Assembly (NCBI GenBank): GCA_020161455.1
Contig: JAIUNZ010000011.1
Coordinates: forward strand, 51,620-115,619
DNA from: Bacteroidota bacterium
GTDB lineage: Bacteria > Bacteroidota > Bacteroidia > Flavobacteriales > Flavobacteriaceae
Direction of reading: 5' to 3'
Length of the DNA: 64,000 nucleotides
In this document: positions 8,755-18,687 of the stretch, piece after piece
How the letters are laid out: each line of letters starts with the position of its first letter
How positions within the stretch are numbered: the stretch's first letter is position 1
Made by a program: the position numbers and the translations under genes
Notes under the pieces: generated by a model
Database searches by the model: none
The model's input: the letters and a program-made list of their open reading frames with translations, nothing else
Told to the model about the DNA's origin: nothing

Positions 8755-9654
8755 TTACTGAGCTTTATTTAAAAATTGAACAGGCATTTCGTTTAAAGCT
8801 GTTCCTCCTTTAATGCCAAAATCTAATGTTCTTATAGGGAATGGTATCATAATATCGTTAGCTTCATAAGCTTTCTTGATGCGTTTGATAGCTTCACTTC
8901 CAACTAAGTTATAAATCGGTTGATCGGCAGAATTAATCCACATGTTTAGGGTTAAATTGATAGAACTGCTGCCAAACTCAGTAAAAAACACTTTCACTTC
9001 GTGTGTTTTAGATAGACCATCTATATCTTTAACAGCATTCAATGTTATTTCTTGAACTATATCCAAATCATCGCCATAGGAAACACCAATGCTTAAATCA
9101 AAACGTCGTATTTTGAGATGTGAATAATTTTCTATTGGGTTTTGAAACACTTCTTTATTTGGAATTATAACCGTTTGACCTTGAAATGTCTCCATCACAG
9201 TGTCTCGCAAATTAACTTCAACAATTTTGCCCATATACTCACCAATCTTAACAATATCACCTACTCGTAAAGGCTTTCGAAATGAAATAAATATGCCCGA
9301 AATAAAATTGGCAGCTATATCTTGAAAAGCAAAAGCCAATCCTAATCCAAGGATACCAGCACCTGCTAATACCGTAGTAACTGCTTTGTCTAATTTTAAT
9401 ATACTTAAAACAGTAAAAAATACAATGCCAATTGCAGTAAAATAAATTATCGAACTAAAAAGTTTGTTTAAAGTTAAATTCTTTGAAGCTTTACATATTA
9501 GTTTATTAGCAGTCTTACGAATGTATTTTGATATAAAGATTCCAACTACTAAGACTATTGCAGCCAATAAAATATTAGGTAGCAATTTAATTAATATTTG
9601 TGTCCAATTTGTTAATTTATCAGTTATTAGATTTGTTATAGCATTGATGTTCAT
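8755..9654 (-). CDS. Small-conductance mechanosensitive channel (MscS family)
   Basis: A 299-residue channel. Three N-terminal transmembrane segments are followed by the pore-lining helix and beta domain: VTTVLAGAGILGLGLAFAFQDIAANFISGIFI is the TM3 signature, then RVGDIVKIGEYMGKIVEVNLRDT and VIIPNKEVFQNPIENYSH. These channels release solutes on hypo-osmotic shock. Start at 9654 (MNINAITN) is preferred over a 30-residue upstream extension. It is convergent with the dipeptidase gene, 30 bases away. Confidence 0.93.
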   Translation of the reverse strand: MNINAITNLITDKLTNWTQILIKLLPNILLAAIVLVVGIFISKYIRKTANKLICKASKNLTLNKLFSSIIYFTAIGIVFFTVLSILKLDKAVTTVLAGAGILGLGLAFAFQDIAANFISGIFISFRKPLRVGDIVKIGEYMGKIVEVNLRDTVMETFQGQTVIIPNKEVFQNPIENYSHLKIRRFDLSIGVSYGDDLDIVQEITLNAVKDIDGLSKTHEVKVFFTEFGSSSINLTLNMWINSADQPIYNLVGSEAIKRIKKAYEANDIMIPFPIRTLDFGIKGGTALNEMPVQFLNKAQ

Positions 9655-9860
9655 AATTTTAAATAGTTTTTTTTGAATTATTGCTAATATACTACTTTTA
9701 ATGATGGAAAACAAAATTATACAACCCGGATAATACTTCAATTAAATCAATAAAATTAAAGAAATCACTTATTTTTAGTTTTTAAAAAACAAAATTTAAA
9801 GCAGTTTTGTGTATTTATACTTTTGCGTTAAATTTACACAACTACAACAAAAACTATCTT

Positions 9861-10424
9861 ATGGACAACAACAAAGAATTAACATCAGAAGAAAAAGAAG
9901 GACTGCTAAACACTTTGAAGCTTCGTTTTGAGAAAAATAATCACCGCCATGAAGGCATTGATTGGAACAATGTAAAAGAAAAACTAGAAACCTTGCCAAA
10001 AAAACTATGGTCGCTGAACGAAATGGAGCGCACTGGCGGAGAACCCGATGTTGTAGCCTATGATGCTAAAACAAAAGAGTTTGTTTTTTATGACTGTTCG
10101 GCAGAAAGCCCAAGTGGTCGCAGAAGTTTTTGTTATGACCGTCAAGCATTAGAAAAACGAAAAGAACACAAACCCAAAAACTCTGTAATGGATAGTGCGG
10201 CAGAAATGGGAATTTCACTTTTGGATGAAGCAGCTTACCGAACCTTACAACAACTAGAAAAAGTAGATGCCAAAACATCAAGCTGGCTCAAAACACCCGA
10301 TGCTATTAGACAATTAGGCGGTGCCATCTTTGGCGATTTTAGATACAACACCATTTTTATATACCATAATGGTGCAGATTCGTACTACGCCGCTAGAGGT
10401 TTTAGAGGTTCGCTCAGAGTGTAA
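9861..10424 (+). CDS. DUF4256 protein
   Basis: A 187-residue cytoplasmic protein matching DUF4256 over its full length: GGEPDVVAYDAKTKEFVFYD, CSAESPSGRRSFCYDRQALE, AAEMGISLLDEAAY, SSWLKTPDAIRQLGGAIFGD and the C-terminal YHNGADSYYAARGFRGSLRV. No function is assigned to the family. The ATG at 9861 is preferred to an upstream frame. A TAnnTTTG box (TACTTTTG) lies at 9818-9825, 36 bases before the start. Confidence 0.88.
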   Translation: MDNNKELTSEEKEGLLNTLKLRFEKNNHRHEGIDWNNVKEKLETLPKKLWSLNEMERTGGEPDVVAYDAKTKEFVFYDCSAESPSGRRSFCYDRQALEKRKEHKPKNSVMDSAAEMGISLLDEAAYRTLQQLEKVDAKTSSWLKTPDAIRQLGGAIFGDFRYNTIFIYHNGADSYYAARGFRGSLRV

Positions 10425-10444
10425 AAGCTAATAGTATATGCACT

Positions 10445-11251
10445 TTATTTCAAAATCTCTTGAAGCTTTTCTTGAAACTCATAATTATCATTAATACCAC
10501 GATGTCCTTGGCTTTCTAGAGCAAACAAACTGTCTTTTGGTTTAAAAAGCTTTTGAAGTTGGAGTGCATTATCGTATGTAATCAAATTGTCTTGCTTGCC
10601 ATGAAAAATATAAACAGGTGCTTTTACTTTCACCATATAGTTATTGGTCTCAAAACTAAATTTCTTTAATACATCTGGATAAAAAGGAACTCTATTAGTA
10701 GTAAATTCTGTAAAATTAAAATAGGGTGCTTGAAGCAACAACATCTTTGGTTGTTCGACTGATGCTAAATAAGCAGCGATTCCAGTTCCAATTGAATAAC
10801 CAATTATAATCGTTTTGTTTTTATCATACCGTTTCATCAACGTTTCATAAGCGATGGTAATGTCTTTATATACCTGTTCTTGATCGTCAATTTCGCCTTC
10901 ACTTTTACCAAATCCTCTGTAATCTAAAAAGAAAATATCGTAGCCCAAACGAGTGTATATATCGGCATGATTTCCCCAGCTGTCTAGCGAACCAGCATTG
11001 CCATGAAGATAAAAAATTAATCCTTTTGGGTTTTTGGATTTAAACAATAATCCATTTAACTTAACACCATCAAAAGACAGAATGGTGATTTCCTCGAAGT
11101 TATTTTGAAATTGAAATTGGTAATCATTTGGAAGTTTGCTGGCTCTAAAAACCATTTCAGATTGATTGAAATATACATAGCTTAAATAAATGCTGTATAT
11201 AACACCTAATAGTAATAGTACAGAAGTAAATATAAATCGCAATGCTTTCAT
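10445..11251 (-). CDS. Membrane-anchored alpha/beta hydrolase
   Basis: A 268-residue protein with one N-terminal transmembrane helix and an alpha/beta-hydrolase fold. The oxyanion motif FYLHGNAGS and nucleophile elbow GYSIGTG (Ser) are clear; the catalytic Asp and His are probably in FHGKQDNLIT and SQGHRGIND. It resembles the ABHD13/17-like serine hydrolases. Substrate is unknown. It precedes the DUF2007 gene's end by five bases in the same direction, so the two are likely co-transcribed. Confidence 0.88.
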   Translation of the reverse strand: MKALRFIFTSVLLLLGVIYSIYLSYVYFNQSEMVFRASKLPNDYQFQFQNNFEEITILSFDGVKLNGLLFKSKNPKGLIFYLHGNAGSLDSWGNHADIYTRLGYDIFFLDYRGFGKSEGEIDDQEQVYKDITIAYETLMKRYDKNKTIIIGYSIGTGIAAYLASVEQPKMLLLQAPYFNFTEFTTNRVPFYPDVLKKFSFETNNYMVKVKAPVYIFHGKQDNLITYDNALQLQKLFKPKDSLFALESQGHRGINDNYEFQEKLQEILK

Positions 11252-11256
11252 GCAGC

Positions 11257-11472
11257 CTACAATCCCATTTTAAAATCTTCCACTACTTGGTTGACTTTCA
11301 TAAAATCGTTTTCTTGAATGAAAACTTCTACGGCTTTAGAGCTGTTTAGACTAGGAAATACGTTTGCTTGGTTGTTATTTTTTATCACAACGTTTACTCC
11401 AGCATTTTCTATGCGCAATTTTAAATCGATGGCTAAGGTTTCTGGTCCCGAAAAAATTTTAACTAAACCCAT
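11257..11472 (-). CDS. DUF2007 small protein
   Basis: A 71-residue protein. FSGPETLAIDLKLRIENAGV and AVEVFIQENDFMKVNQVVEDF match DUF2007, a ferredoxin-like fold labelled a putative signal transducer in databases without firm evidence. It is the first gene of a two-gene unit with the alpha/beta hydrolase. Confidence 0.8.
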   Translation of the reverse strand: MGLVKIFSGPETLAIDLKLRIENAGVNVVIKNNNQANVFPSLNSSKAVEVFIQENDFMKVNQVVEDFKMGL

Positions 11473-11640
11473 GATATTATTTGTTTTAAGTATTAAATGT
11501 ATTGAAAAATAAAGTAGGCTGCTTCAACTTTATAGAATGTACTATAATGAACTATTTTACAGTACACAAATTTAATTAAATTCTTAAGAAACATCCATGA
11601 TATTAACAAGTATTTATATATTTGCTTAAACTTTTAGTCT

Positions 11641-12825
11641 ATGAAAAAAATTACTTCTCTTGTGTTATTTGTGTTTGTGCTTTCCGCTTGTGGAGTTCGT
11701 CAAACACGAGAATTGTTAACTTCTGGCGAATATGATGCTGCCATTGAAAATGCGATTGATGGTTTGAGAGGAAACAAAAATGCCAAAGGAAAACAAGATT
11801 ATATTTATATGCTAGAAGAAGCTTTTGCAAAAGCAAAAGAGCGAGATTTAAGAAATATTGAAACTTGGTTTAAAGATGCCAATCCACAAAAGTTAGAAAA
11901 GATTTACAACACTTATATAGCACTAAACAACCGTCAAGAAAGCATACGACCTTTATTGCCCTTGAAGTTATTGAAAGAAGGTAGAGATGCTATTTTTCCT
12001 TTCGAGGATTATTCAGACCAAATAGTGAGCAGCAAGAATGCTTTGTCTAAATATCTATACGACAATTCAAAAGCATTGCTCGTTACCAAAGACAAGATGA
12101 CCATTCGGCGTGCCTATGATGATTTGATATATTTAGAAAGCATCAATCCTAACTTTAAAGATACCCGAAAACTAATAGACGAAGCACAATTTAAAGGTAC
12201 CGACTTTGTTAGCGTGTATTCTAAGAACGAAACCAACATGGTCATTCCTGTTCGTTTGGAAAATGATTTGTTAGACTTTAGCACTTATGGTTTGAATGAT
12301 AAATGGACGGTATATCATAGCAATAAACAAAAAGATATTAAATATGATTATGTTATAGTCATCAATTTCAGAGATATAAAAATATCGCCTGAGCAAATTA
12401 AAGAACGCCAATTTGATAAAGAGAAACAAATTAAAGACGGTGTTAAAACCCTTTTAGATTCGCATGGAAATGTTGTTAGAGACAGTTTAGGTAATGCAAT
12501 AAAAGTAGATAATATGAAAACCATTCGCATCAGTATCTACGAGTATTCACAAGTAAAAGCGTGTCAAGTTACCGCTAAAGTAGATTATATCGATTTTGCT
12601 AACAATCAGTTGTTACAATCATTCCCGTTAGCAAGCGAGTTTGTTTTTACTAATACCTATGCCAAATATCGTGGTGATAAACGAGCATGTGAAGAAGCGT
12701 ACTACCCTACTTTTGACCAAAGACCATTACCGTTTCCAACCAACGAACAAATGGTTTTTGATACAGGTAATGATTTAAAAACGAACTTAAAAAATATTAT
12801 TTCTAAAAATAGAATTAGGCGCTAA
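11641..12825 (+). CDS. Conserved lipoprotein of unknown function
   Basis: A 394-residue protein with a lipoprotein signal peptide (MKKITSLVLFVFVLSACG, lipobox L-S-A-C). The first half is helical and repeat-like (SGEYDAAIENAIDGL, a TPR-like pattern); the second half is beta-rich with YDYVIVINFRDIKI and YEYSQVKACQVTAKVDYIDF. I recognise it only as a conserved flavobacterial lipoprotein. A TATATTTG box at 11617-11624 lies 16 bases before the start, implying a very short leader. Confidence 0.8.
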   Translation: MKKITSLVLFVFVLSACGVRQTRELLTSGEYDAAIENAIDGLRGNKNAKGKQDYIYMLEEAFAKAKERDLRNIETWFKDANPQKLEKIYNTYIALNNRQESIRPLLPLKLLKEGRDAIFPFEDYSDQIVSSKNALSKYLYDNSKALLVTKDKMTIRRAYDDLIYLESINPNFKDTRKLIDEAQFKGTDFVSVYSKNETNMVIPVRLENDLLDFSTYGLNDKWTVYHSNKQKDIKYDYVIVINFRDIKISPEQIKERQFDKEKQIKDGVKTLLDSHGNVVRDSLGNAIKVDNMKTIRISIYEYSQVKACQVTAKVDYIDFANNQLLQSFPLASEFVFTNTYAKYRGDKRACEEAYYPTFDQRPLPFPTNEQMVFDTGNDLKTNLKNIISKNRIRR

Positions 12826-13207
12826 CGTATTCTTCCAAATCATTGGCATCAATGCTTTCATGCGAAGTATGAAAAACCACTACTCCATCCTTAATTACTA
12901 AAATTTGAGGCGATTGATGTAGCACTTGAAACTGCTCCTCAATGGCATTTGATAGCGAACGGTGTTCTAATAAATCTAGATAATATAATTCCATTTTATC
13001 ATTAGGAATGTTGTAGTGCTTCTGAAATTGATTCCAAGACATTCTACTGATGCTGCATCGCGTGCTGTGTTTAAAGATAGTCACAGGTTTTTCAAAAGAA
13101 GTTTTTTTTATTTCTTCCAATTGCTGTTCGCTTTCAAGATAATTCCAAAACACATCTGGCATTGGCTCTACTTTACTTTTCCCAAAAAGATTATTAAACA
13201 AACTCAT
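12815..13207 (-). CDS. ytxJ: Bacillithiol-system monothiol protein YtxJ-like
   Basis: A 130-residue thioredoxin-fold protein of the YtxJ/DUF2847 family. The active-site stretch TIFKHSTRCSISRMSWNQF carries the single conserved Cys in TRC-S-I-S, and the end has PQILVIKDGVVVFHTSHESI with a thioredoxin-like cis-Pro. The family is proposed to act as a monothiol bacilliredoxin in bacillithiol producers. It overlaps the convergent lipoprotein gene by 11 bases at their 3' ends. Confidence 0.88.
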   Translation of the reverse strand: MSLFNNLFGKSKVEPMPDVFWNYLESEQQLEEIKKTSFEKPVTIFKHSTRCSISRMSWNQFQKHYNIPNDKMELYYLDLLEHRSLSNAIEEQFQVLHQSPQILVIKDGVVVFHTSHESIDANDLEEYVSA

Positions 13208-13381
13208 ATTGACGGGTTTTAAGACATTTTGACTTGAAAAATAGTAAATTATCTTGAAATATCAGCCATTTTGACTTGATTTTAATTATGGAACACATAT
13301 TGACTAATAATAATTGAAGTTTTAAATAAAAAAATATAGAAACGATTTATACTAACGTTTCTTTTAAAAAATATAAAGAAA

Positions 13382-15985
13382 ATGAATATAAAAAATTTAA
13401 CCATCAAATCGCAAGAAGCGTTGCAACTAGCACAGCAAATTGCGCAAGAAAACAGCAATCCACAGCTGGAGAATGAGCATTTGATAAAAGCCATACTCGA
13501 AGTAGATGAAAACGTTACGCCATTTCTTTTAAAGAAATTAAATGTAAACGTTGACCTTTTCAAAAAAGTAATTGATAGCACAATTCAAAGCTTTGCCAAA
13601 TCGCAAGGTAGCGAAATTATGATTTCGCGTGAAACGGCAAATACCATTACAGAAGCCAACATTATCGCCAAGAAAATGAACGACGAATACACATCGATTG
13701 AGCATTTAGTAATGGCAATATTCAAATCGAAAAGCAAAGTAGCACAGATTTTAAAAGACCAAGGTGTTACCGAAAAAGGATTGAACAGTGCTATCGAAGA
13801 ATTGCGAAAAGGCGAAAGAGTTACTTCGGCTTCGGCAGAAGAAAATTATAATGCACTAAACAAATATGCCAAAAACCTCAACGAATTGGCACGTACCGGA
13901 AAATTGGATCCTGTGATTGGTCGAGATGAAGAAATTCGTCGCGTGTTGCAAATCTTAACCCGAAGAACCAAAAACAACCCAATGCTTGTGGGTGAACCTG
14001 GTGTTGGTAAAACAGCCATTGCCGAAGGGTTGGCACACCGAATTGTTGATGGCGATGTTCCTGAAAATCTAAAAGATAAGATTGTTTTTTCACTGGATAT
14101 GGGTGCATTGATTGCTGGAGCTAAATATAAAGGTGAATTTGAAGAACGCTTGAAAGCTGTAGTGAAAGAAGTAACTTCTGCCGAAGGTGATATTGTTCTC
14201 TTTATTGATGAAATACACACTTTAGTTGGTGCAGGCGGTGGCGAAGGTGCCATGGATGCTGCTAATATTTTGAAACCTGCCTTGGCTCGTGGCGAACTGC
14301 GTGCTATTGGTGCTACTACATTAGACGAATATCAAAAGTATTTTGAAAAAGACAAAGCACTCGAAAGACGTTTTCAGAAAATAATGATTGACGAACCAGA
14401 TACCGAAAGTGCGATTTCGATTTTGCGTGGTATTAAGGAGAAATATGAAACCCACCACAAAGTGCGTATTAAAGACGATGCCATTATTGCTGCAGTAGAA
14501 TTATCACAACGTTATATTACCAATCGTTTTCTTCCTGATAAAGCCATAGACTTAATGGACGAAGCGGCTTCTAAGTTACGCATGGAAATCAACTCCAAAC
14601 CAGAAGAATTGGATGTTTTGGATAGAAAAATCATGCAACTTGAAATTGAAATTGAAGCTATAAAACGCGAAGATGATGAAACCAAATTAAAAAGTTTGGG
14701 AATGGACTTGGCGAATTTAAAAGAAGAACGCAACGAGATATTTGCCAAATGGAAATCGGAGAAAGATGTGGTAGATAACATTCAAATGGCAAAACAAGAA
14801 ATTGAAGATTATAAACTTGAAGCCGAACAAGCCGAACGAAACGGTGACTACGGAAAAGTAGCCGAATTGCGTTATGGAAAGATAAAAGAAGCACAAGAAA
14901 AACTAGACATTTTTCAAACCCAATTGGCCGAAAGTCAAGAAGGTACTTCGCTGATTAAAGAAGAAGTGACCCGAGAAGACATTGCAGAAGTGGTAGCCAA
15001 ATGGACAGGCGTTCCTGTGATGAAAATGCTGCAAGGCGAACGTGAAAAGTTGTTGCGTTTGGAAAACGAATTGCACCACCGTGTGGTTGGTCAAGAAGAA
15101 GCTATTGAAGCGGTTAGTGATGCTGTTCGCCGTAGCCGTGCCGGATTGCAAGACATGAAGAAACCCATTGGTTCGTTCTTGTTTTTAGGAACCACTGGTG
15201 TTGGAAAAACCGAGCTGGCAAAAGCCTTGGCAGAATACCTATTTGATGATGAAAACGCTATGACACGTATTGACATGAGCGAATACCAAGAACGGCACAG
15301 TGTGAGCCGATTAGTAGGTGCTCCTCCAGGATATGTTGGCTATGACGAAGGTGGACAATTGACCGAAGCCGTGCGAAGAAAACCTTATAGCGTAGTACTT
15401 TTAGATGAAATTGAAAAAGCACATCCCGATACGTTTAACATCCTATTGCAAGTGCTTGATGAAGGACGATTGACGGACAATAAAGGTCGTGTGGCGGATT
15501 TTAAAAATACGATTATAATCATGACCAGTAATATGGGAAGTCATATTATTCAAGAGAAGTTTGACAATCTAAAAGGTTCGGCAGAAGCCGCTATTGAAGC
15601 AGCAAAAGTAGAAGTATTGAGCTTGCTTAAACAAACGGTACGTCCTGAGTTTATCAACAGAATTGATGAAATAGTGATGTTTACGCCGTTGAGCACCGAA
15701 AATATAAAAGAAATTGTTGGTTTACAACTAAAAAATGTAACCAAAATGTTAGCCCAACAAAACATTACCATGGATGCTACACCCGAAGCACTAGACTATC
15801 TAGCACTGAAAGGCTTTGATCCACAATATGGTGCGCGACCTGTAAAAAGGGTTATCCAACGCGAAGTATTGAACCAATTGAGTAAAGAAATATTAGCTGG
15901 AAAGATTACTACTGATAGCATCATCTTGCTCGATAGTTTTGACGGCAAGCTAGTGTTTAGAAACCAAGCAGAATTAGTAGAATAA
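13382..15985 (+). CDS. clpB: ClpB disaggregase chaperone
   Basis: An 867-residue Hsp100 ATPase. Order: Clp N domain (1-145), first AAA+ module with Walker A GEPGVGKT at 204-211 and Walker B VLFIDEIH, the long coiled-coil M domain (about 400-525), second AAA+ module with Walker A GTTGVGKT at 603-610 and VVLLDEIEKAHPDT, and the ClpB C-terminal domain. The pore loop KYKGEFEERLK is present, and the M domain separates it from ClpA/ClpC. It resolves protein aggregates with DnaK. No CIRCE element is visible upstream. Confidence 0.98.
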   Translation: MNIKNLTIKSQEALQLAQQIAQENSNPQLENEHLIKAILEVDENVTPFLLKKLNVNVDLFKKVIDSTIQSFAKSQGSEIMISRETANTITEANIIAKKMNDEYTSIEHLVMAIFKSKSKVAQILKDQGVTEKGLNSAIEELRKGERVTSASAEENYNALNKYAKNLNELARTGKLDPVIGRDEEIRRVLQILTRRTKNNPMLVGEPGVGKTAIAEGLAHRIVDGDVPENLKDKIVFSLDMGALIAGAKYKGEFEERLKAVVKEVTSAEGDIVLFIDEIHTLVGAGGGEGAMDAANILKPALARGELRAIGATTLDEYQKYFEKDKALERRFQKIMIDEPDTESAISILRGIKEKYETHHKVRIKDDAIIAAVELSQRYITNRFLPDKAIDLMDEAASKLRMEINSKPEELDVLDRKIMQLEIEIEAIKREDDETKLKSLGMDLANLKEERNEIFAKWKSEKDVVDNIQMAKQEIEDYKLEAEQAERNGDYGKVAELRYGKIKEAQEKLDIFQTQLAESQEGTSLIKEEVTREDIAEVVAKWTGVPVMKMLQGEREKLLRLENELHHRVVGQEEAIEAVSDAVRRSRAGLQDMKKPIGSFLFLGTTGVGKTELAKALAEYLFDDENAMTRIDMSEYQERHSVSRLVGAPPGYVGYDEGGQLTEAVRRKPYSVVLLDEIEKAHPDTFNILLQVLDEGRLTDNKGRVADFKNTIIIMTSNMGSHIIQEKFDNLKGSAEAAIEAAKVEVLSLLKQTVRPEFINRIDEIVMFTPLSTENIKEIVGLQLKNVTKMLAQQNITMDATPEALDYLALKGFDPQYGARPVKRVIQREVLNQLSKEILAGKITTDSIILLDSFDGKLVFRNQAELVE

Positions 15986-16014
15986 TAAAGGATTGATGAT
16001 TGTTTTTTGGTTGG

Positions 16015-16050
16015 AACCTAATGAGTGTAAAAGCTTGTTAGGTTTTTTTT
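16015..16050 (+). terminator. Terminator of clpB
   Basis: AACCTAA at 16015-16021 pairs with TTAGGTT at 16037-16043, then eight T in total. It begins about 30 bases after the clpB stop. Confidence 0.8.
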
Positions 16051-16143
16051 ACTTTTGTGATGTGGATTAGACGCTAATGGTAAAGGTTTCTTTTTAAAAT
16101 ATTTAGGGTATTAATCTTTAGTCTTTTTTTTATTTTTTATTTT

Positions 16144-17190
16144 TTATTTTATGAATTTTTCAAATGTTATTCCATTGAATTTATATGCTCCGTTGCCGTG
16201 AGTCCCAAGCCAAAGATCGCCTTTGTTGTCTTTGTATATACAGAATAAAGCAATCTGTCTGGATTTGTTTTTAACTGCATAATGAGTAATTTTTGTTCCA
16301 TCATATTTCCAGACACCATCAAGATAGGTTACAAACCATAAATTGTTATTGTTATCTTTTACTATTGATAGATACTCGTCCAAATCGCTATTCTTTTTCC
16401 CATCTAAACCACCTATGCTTTGATGTCTTGTATAAAATTTATTGCTTTTTAATGTTGTACTATCATAAACACCATATCGATATTCGGTATTAAACCAAAA
16501 GTCGCCATTTTTGTCTTCCGTAATTGAACGGACTCCGTTTGCACCTTCATTGCGAAATTCTGTCACATCTTCTTCTGTAATCCATTTAAATGATTTTCCA
16601 TCGTACCGACAAACTCCAACAGGATTTGTGCCAAACCATAGATTTCCTTTCTTATCTTTATAAATGCTATAGATTCCAAAAGAAGTAGAGAGGTTTGGTG
16701 GCTTGGGCAACTGCAATTCATATAAAGTAATACCATCATACCGATATACTTTATTCTCAAATTCATAAGAATGTCTAAACCATAAATCATTTGATTTAAG
16801 CTTCCATTCGTTACTGGGGATTGCGGATAATGTAGTAAAAGTATTTCCGTCAAATTTAACTATCGTAGAAGTTGGGTGACAACTAGTGAAGTATATGTTG
16901 CCAAACTCATCTTCTTTTATTTCATCAATTCTATTGTTTGGCAGTCCTTACTTTGTTGTGTAATTTATCAATTCTTTTCCATCGTATTTATAAACTCCTG
17001 TTTTCCAACTACCAAACCAATAAGTATTCTTACTGTCTTGATAGACAACCATTATACTGCTACCAAGTTCTTTTACCGTGTCGCCTTTTACAATGTTGTC
17101 TATTTTAATTTGTTGTTTAGCGGTTTGTCCATTACAAGATGTCAATAAAATTATTGTATTGAAAAATATTAATATGTATTTTATTATCAT
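16144..17190 (-). pseudogene. Two-component-regulator-propeller lipoprotein, interrupted by one stop
   Basis: Reading from 17190, a lipoprotein signal (ILLTSCNG) leads into beta-propeller repeats of the reg_prop type: QDSKNTYWFGSWKTGVYKYDGKELINYTTK, then TAA at 16948-16950, then without any change of frame GLPNNRIDEIKEDEFGNIYF and on to DKKGNLWFGTNPVGVCRYDGK, DKNGDFWFNTEYRYGVYD, DNNNNLWFVTYLDGVWKYDG, DNKGDLWLGTHGNGAYKF to 16144. The intact product would be 348 residues. The stop falls in the usual xGLPNN blade start, where Gln (CAA) or Lys would need one substitution. No histidine kinase domain is present. Confidence 0.8.
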
Positions 17191-17577
17191 CAGATTGAAA
17201 TTTGTATGGTCGTTTTTGAGTTACAATTAATAGCCGGAAACTTGACGAAGTCGTTTGATTTCTTCAAAGTTCAAGTTCAGCAAAGTGTCTGCCTATTGAG
17301 TGATAGGCTTACGGACATTTCACTAAACTTATATACATTCGAAACAAACTTTCGCAAATGCACCAAAATCGGGTAGATTGTCGTTATTTTGTTTCGTTTC
17401 TCAAATATAAAAAAAAACCAATAACTAATTACCAATCTCAACAACACATTGTAAAGAGCCATACAGTTACTCTGGAGCAACAACAAGAACTACAACCAAT
17501 AACACAACAGAGTAAAACTCTTAAGCTAACTTTCCTTCGTCAAAGAAACAAAATTTGGCTTATAATAGCTTCTCTGT
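17191..17577. other. Intergenic region with hairpin and repeat element
   Basis: No gene is supported. The perfect hairpin GCCTAT-TGAGTG-ATAGGC lies at 17291-17308 inside a longer imperfect stem (17281-17322). Immediately after it, at 17341-17400, is one copy of a ~60-base element that recurs inverted at 39479-39538. A 96-codon frame here lacks family features. Confidence 0.6.
17341..17400 (+). repeat. Dispersed palindromic repeat, copy 1
   Basis: Begins GAAACAAACTTTCGC, has the central string CCAAAATCGGGTAGATTG at 17363-17380 and ends TGTTTCG-like. Aligned to the reverse complement of 39479-39538, the central 18 bases are identical and the flanks are similar. This copy has lost the inner hairpin on its right side (TCGTTATTTTGTTTCG). 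Confidence 0.75.
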
Positions 17578-18558
17578 TTACACTTCATGAGTTGTTTTGG
17601 CAAATTTATTTCTATATTCTATCGGTGTTAATCCCGTTATTTTTTTAAATACTTCTCGAAAAGCCTTAGTATCGGTGTATCCAACATCAAACATTACTTC
17701 GCCAACATTTTTTCTCGAAGCTTCAAAGAATTTCTTGGCAGCTTCTATGCGCACACGCTGAATGTATTCAATAGCTGTGTTGTTTGTTGCTTTTTTAAAT
17801 CGTCTTTCAAAAGTTCTTCTTCCAGAATTTATTAATGCAGCTAAACTTTCGATAGTTAGTTTTTCTTCATAATTCTTTTCAATATGGTCTTGTACTTTTT
17901 GAATTTCATCGTCGTCATGATTACGCTGTCCTCTAAAAATGGCAAACGAAGCTTGGCTTTCTCTACCAATGTCTAAGGCAAAGTATTTCGAAATCAATAC
18001 CGCTGTTTCTCTATCCGAATATTTTTCTATCAGATATAAAATCAAGTTCCACAAGCTGCTAGCACCACCGCTACTATATATAGTATCATATTCGGTGATA
18101 ATGGCACCGTCTTCTACTTCTACTTCAGGATATTTGGCTTTAAATTCGTCAATATAAGCCCAATGAGTAGAACATTTTTTGCCGTTCAATAAACCCGTTT
18201 CTGCCAACAAAAAAGCACCGATGCAAAGACTTGCCAAACTACTTCCACTTTTATACAATTTAGTAAAAAGAGGTATGGCATCGGCATTGGCATCAATACC
18301 TCTTTGGGTATCACCAAAAGTTGGAGGAATAATTAACAGGTCAGTGTGTTTTACATCCTTTAGCAATCGGTCAGTCTTAACGGTGTACTCGCCATTATTG
18401 GCAGATACATACTTGTTTAACCCTACATACTCAACATTAAATTTAGGTTCTTTTCCAAAAGCAACCAGAAATTCATTGGCAGTATTGAATGATCTAAAAG
18501 GTGGTGTAATGGCTTCAATAACACCATGCTCGGGAACAAAAACAGCTATTTGCATCAT
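17578..18558 (-). CDS. GlxA-type AraC-family regulator
   Basis: A 326-residue two-domain regulator. Residues 1-190 form a DJ-1/PfpI-like domain (DLLIIPPTF, SLASLCIGAFLLAETGLLNGKKCSTHW, with Cys at the nucleophile position); the C-terminal 110 residues are an AraC double helix-turn-helix (LAALINSGRRTFERRFKKATN ... VGEVMFDVGYTDTKAFREVFKKITGLTP). The start at 18558 gives MMQIAVFVPEHG; the ATG at 18555 is equally possible. It is divergent from a six-gene SRPBCC/DoxX/VOC operon with about 130 bases between, so it probably regulates that operon. Confidence 0.9.
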   Translation of the reverse strand: MMQIAVFVPEHGVIEAITPPFRSFNTANEFLVAFGKEPKFNVEYVGLNKYVSANNGEYTVKTDRLLKDVKHTDLLIIPPTFGDTQRGIDANADAIPLFTKLYKSGSSLASLCIGAFLLAETGLLNGKKCSTHWAYIDEFKAKYPEVEVEDGAIITEYDTIYSSGGASSLWNLILYLIEKYSDRETAVLISKYFALDIGRESQASFAIFRGQRNHDDDEIQKVQDHIEKNYEEKLTIESLAALINSGRRTFERRFKKATNNTAIEYIQRVRIEAAKKFFEASRKNVGEVMFDVGYTDTKAFREVFKKITGLTPIEYRNKFAKTTHEV

Positions 18559-18687
18559 TTTTAATAATTTTAATGTCAAATATATAAAATCTAATTGTCA
18601 TAATCTACCCCTAAGGTTGACTTAAACACACATTTTAATATACTAAAATAGTTGCCATCTTTGTATAACAATAAAAACTAAAAAAAA

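Noticed and set aside
13268-13310. Sigma-54-like element before clpB (TGGAAC-N5-TTGAC)
   Set aside because: The invariant GC of the -12 box is missing (GA instead), and no sigma-54 activator is nearby.
17358-17648. 96-codon frame in the interval before the GlxA-type gene
   Set aside because: It runs through the dispersed repeat and into the 3' end of the regulator on the opposite strand, with no family features.
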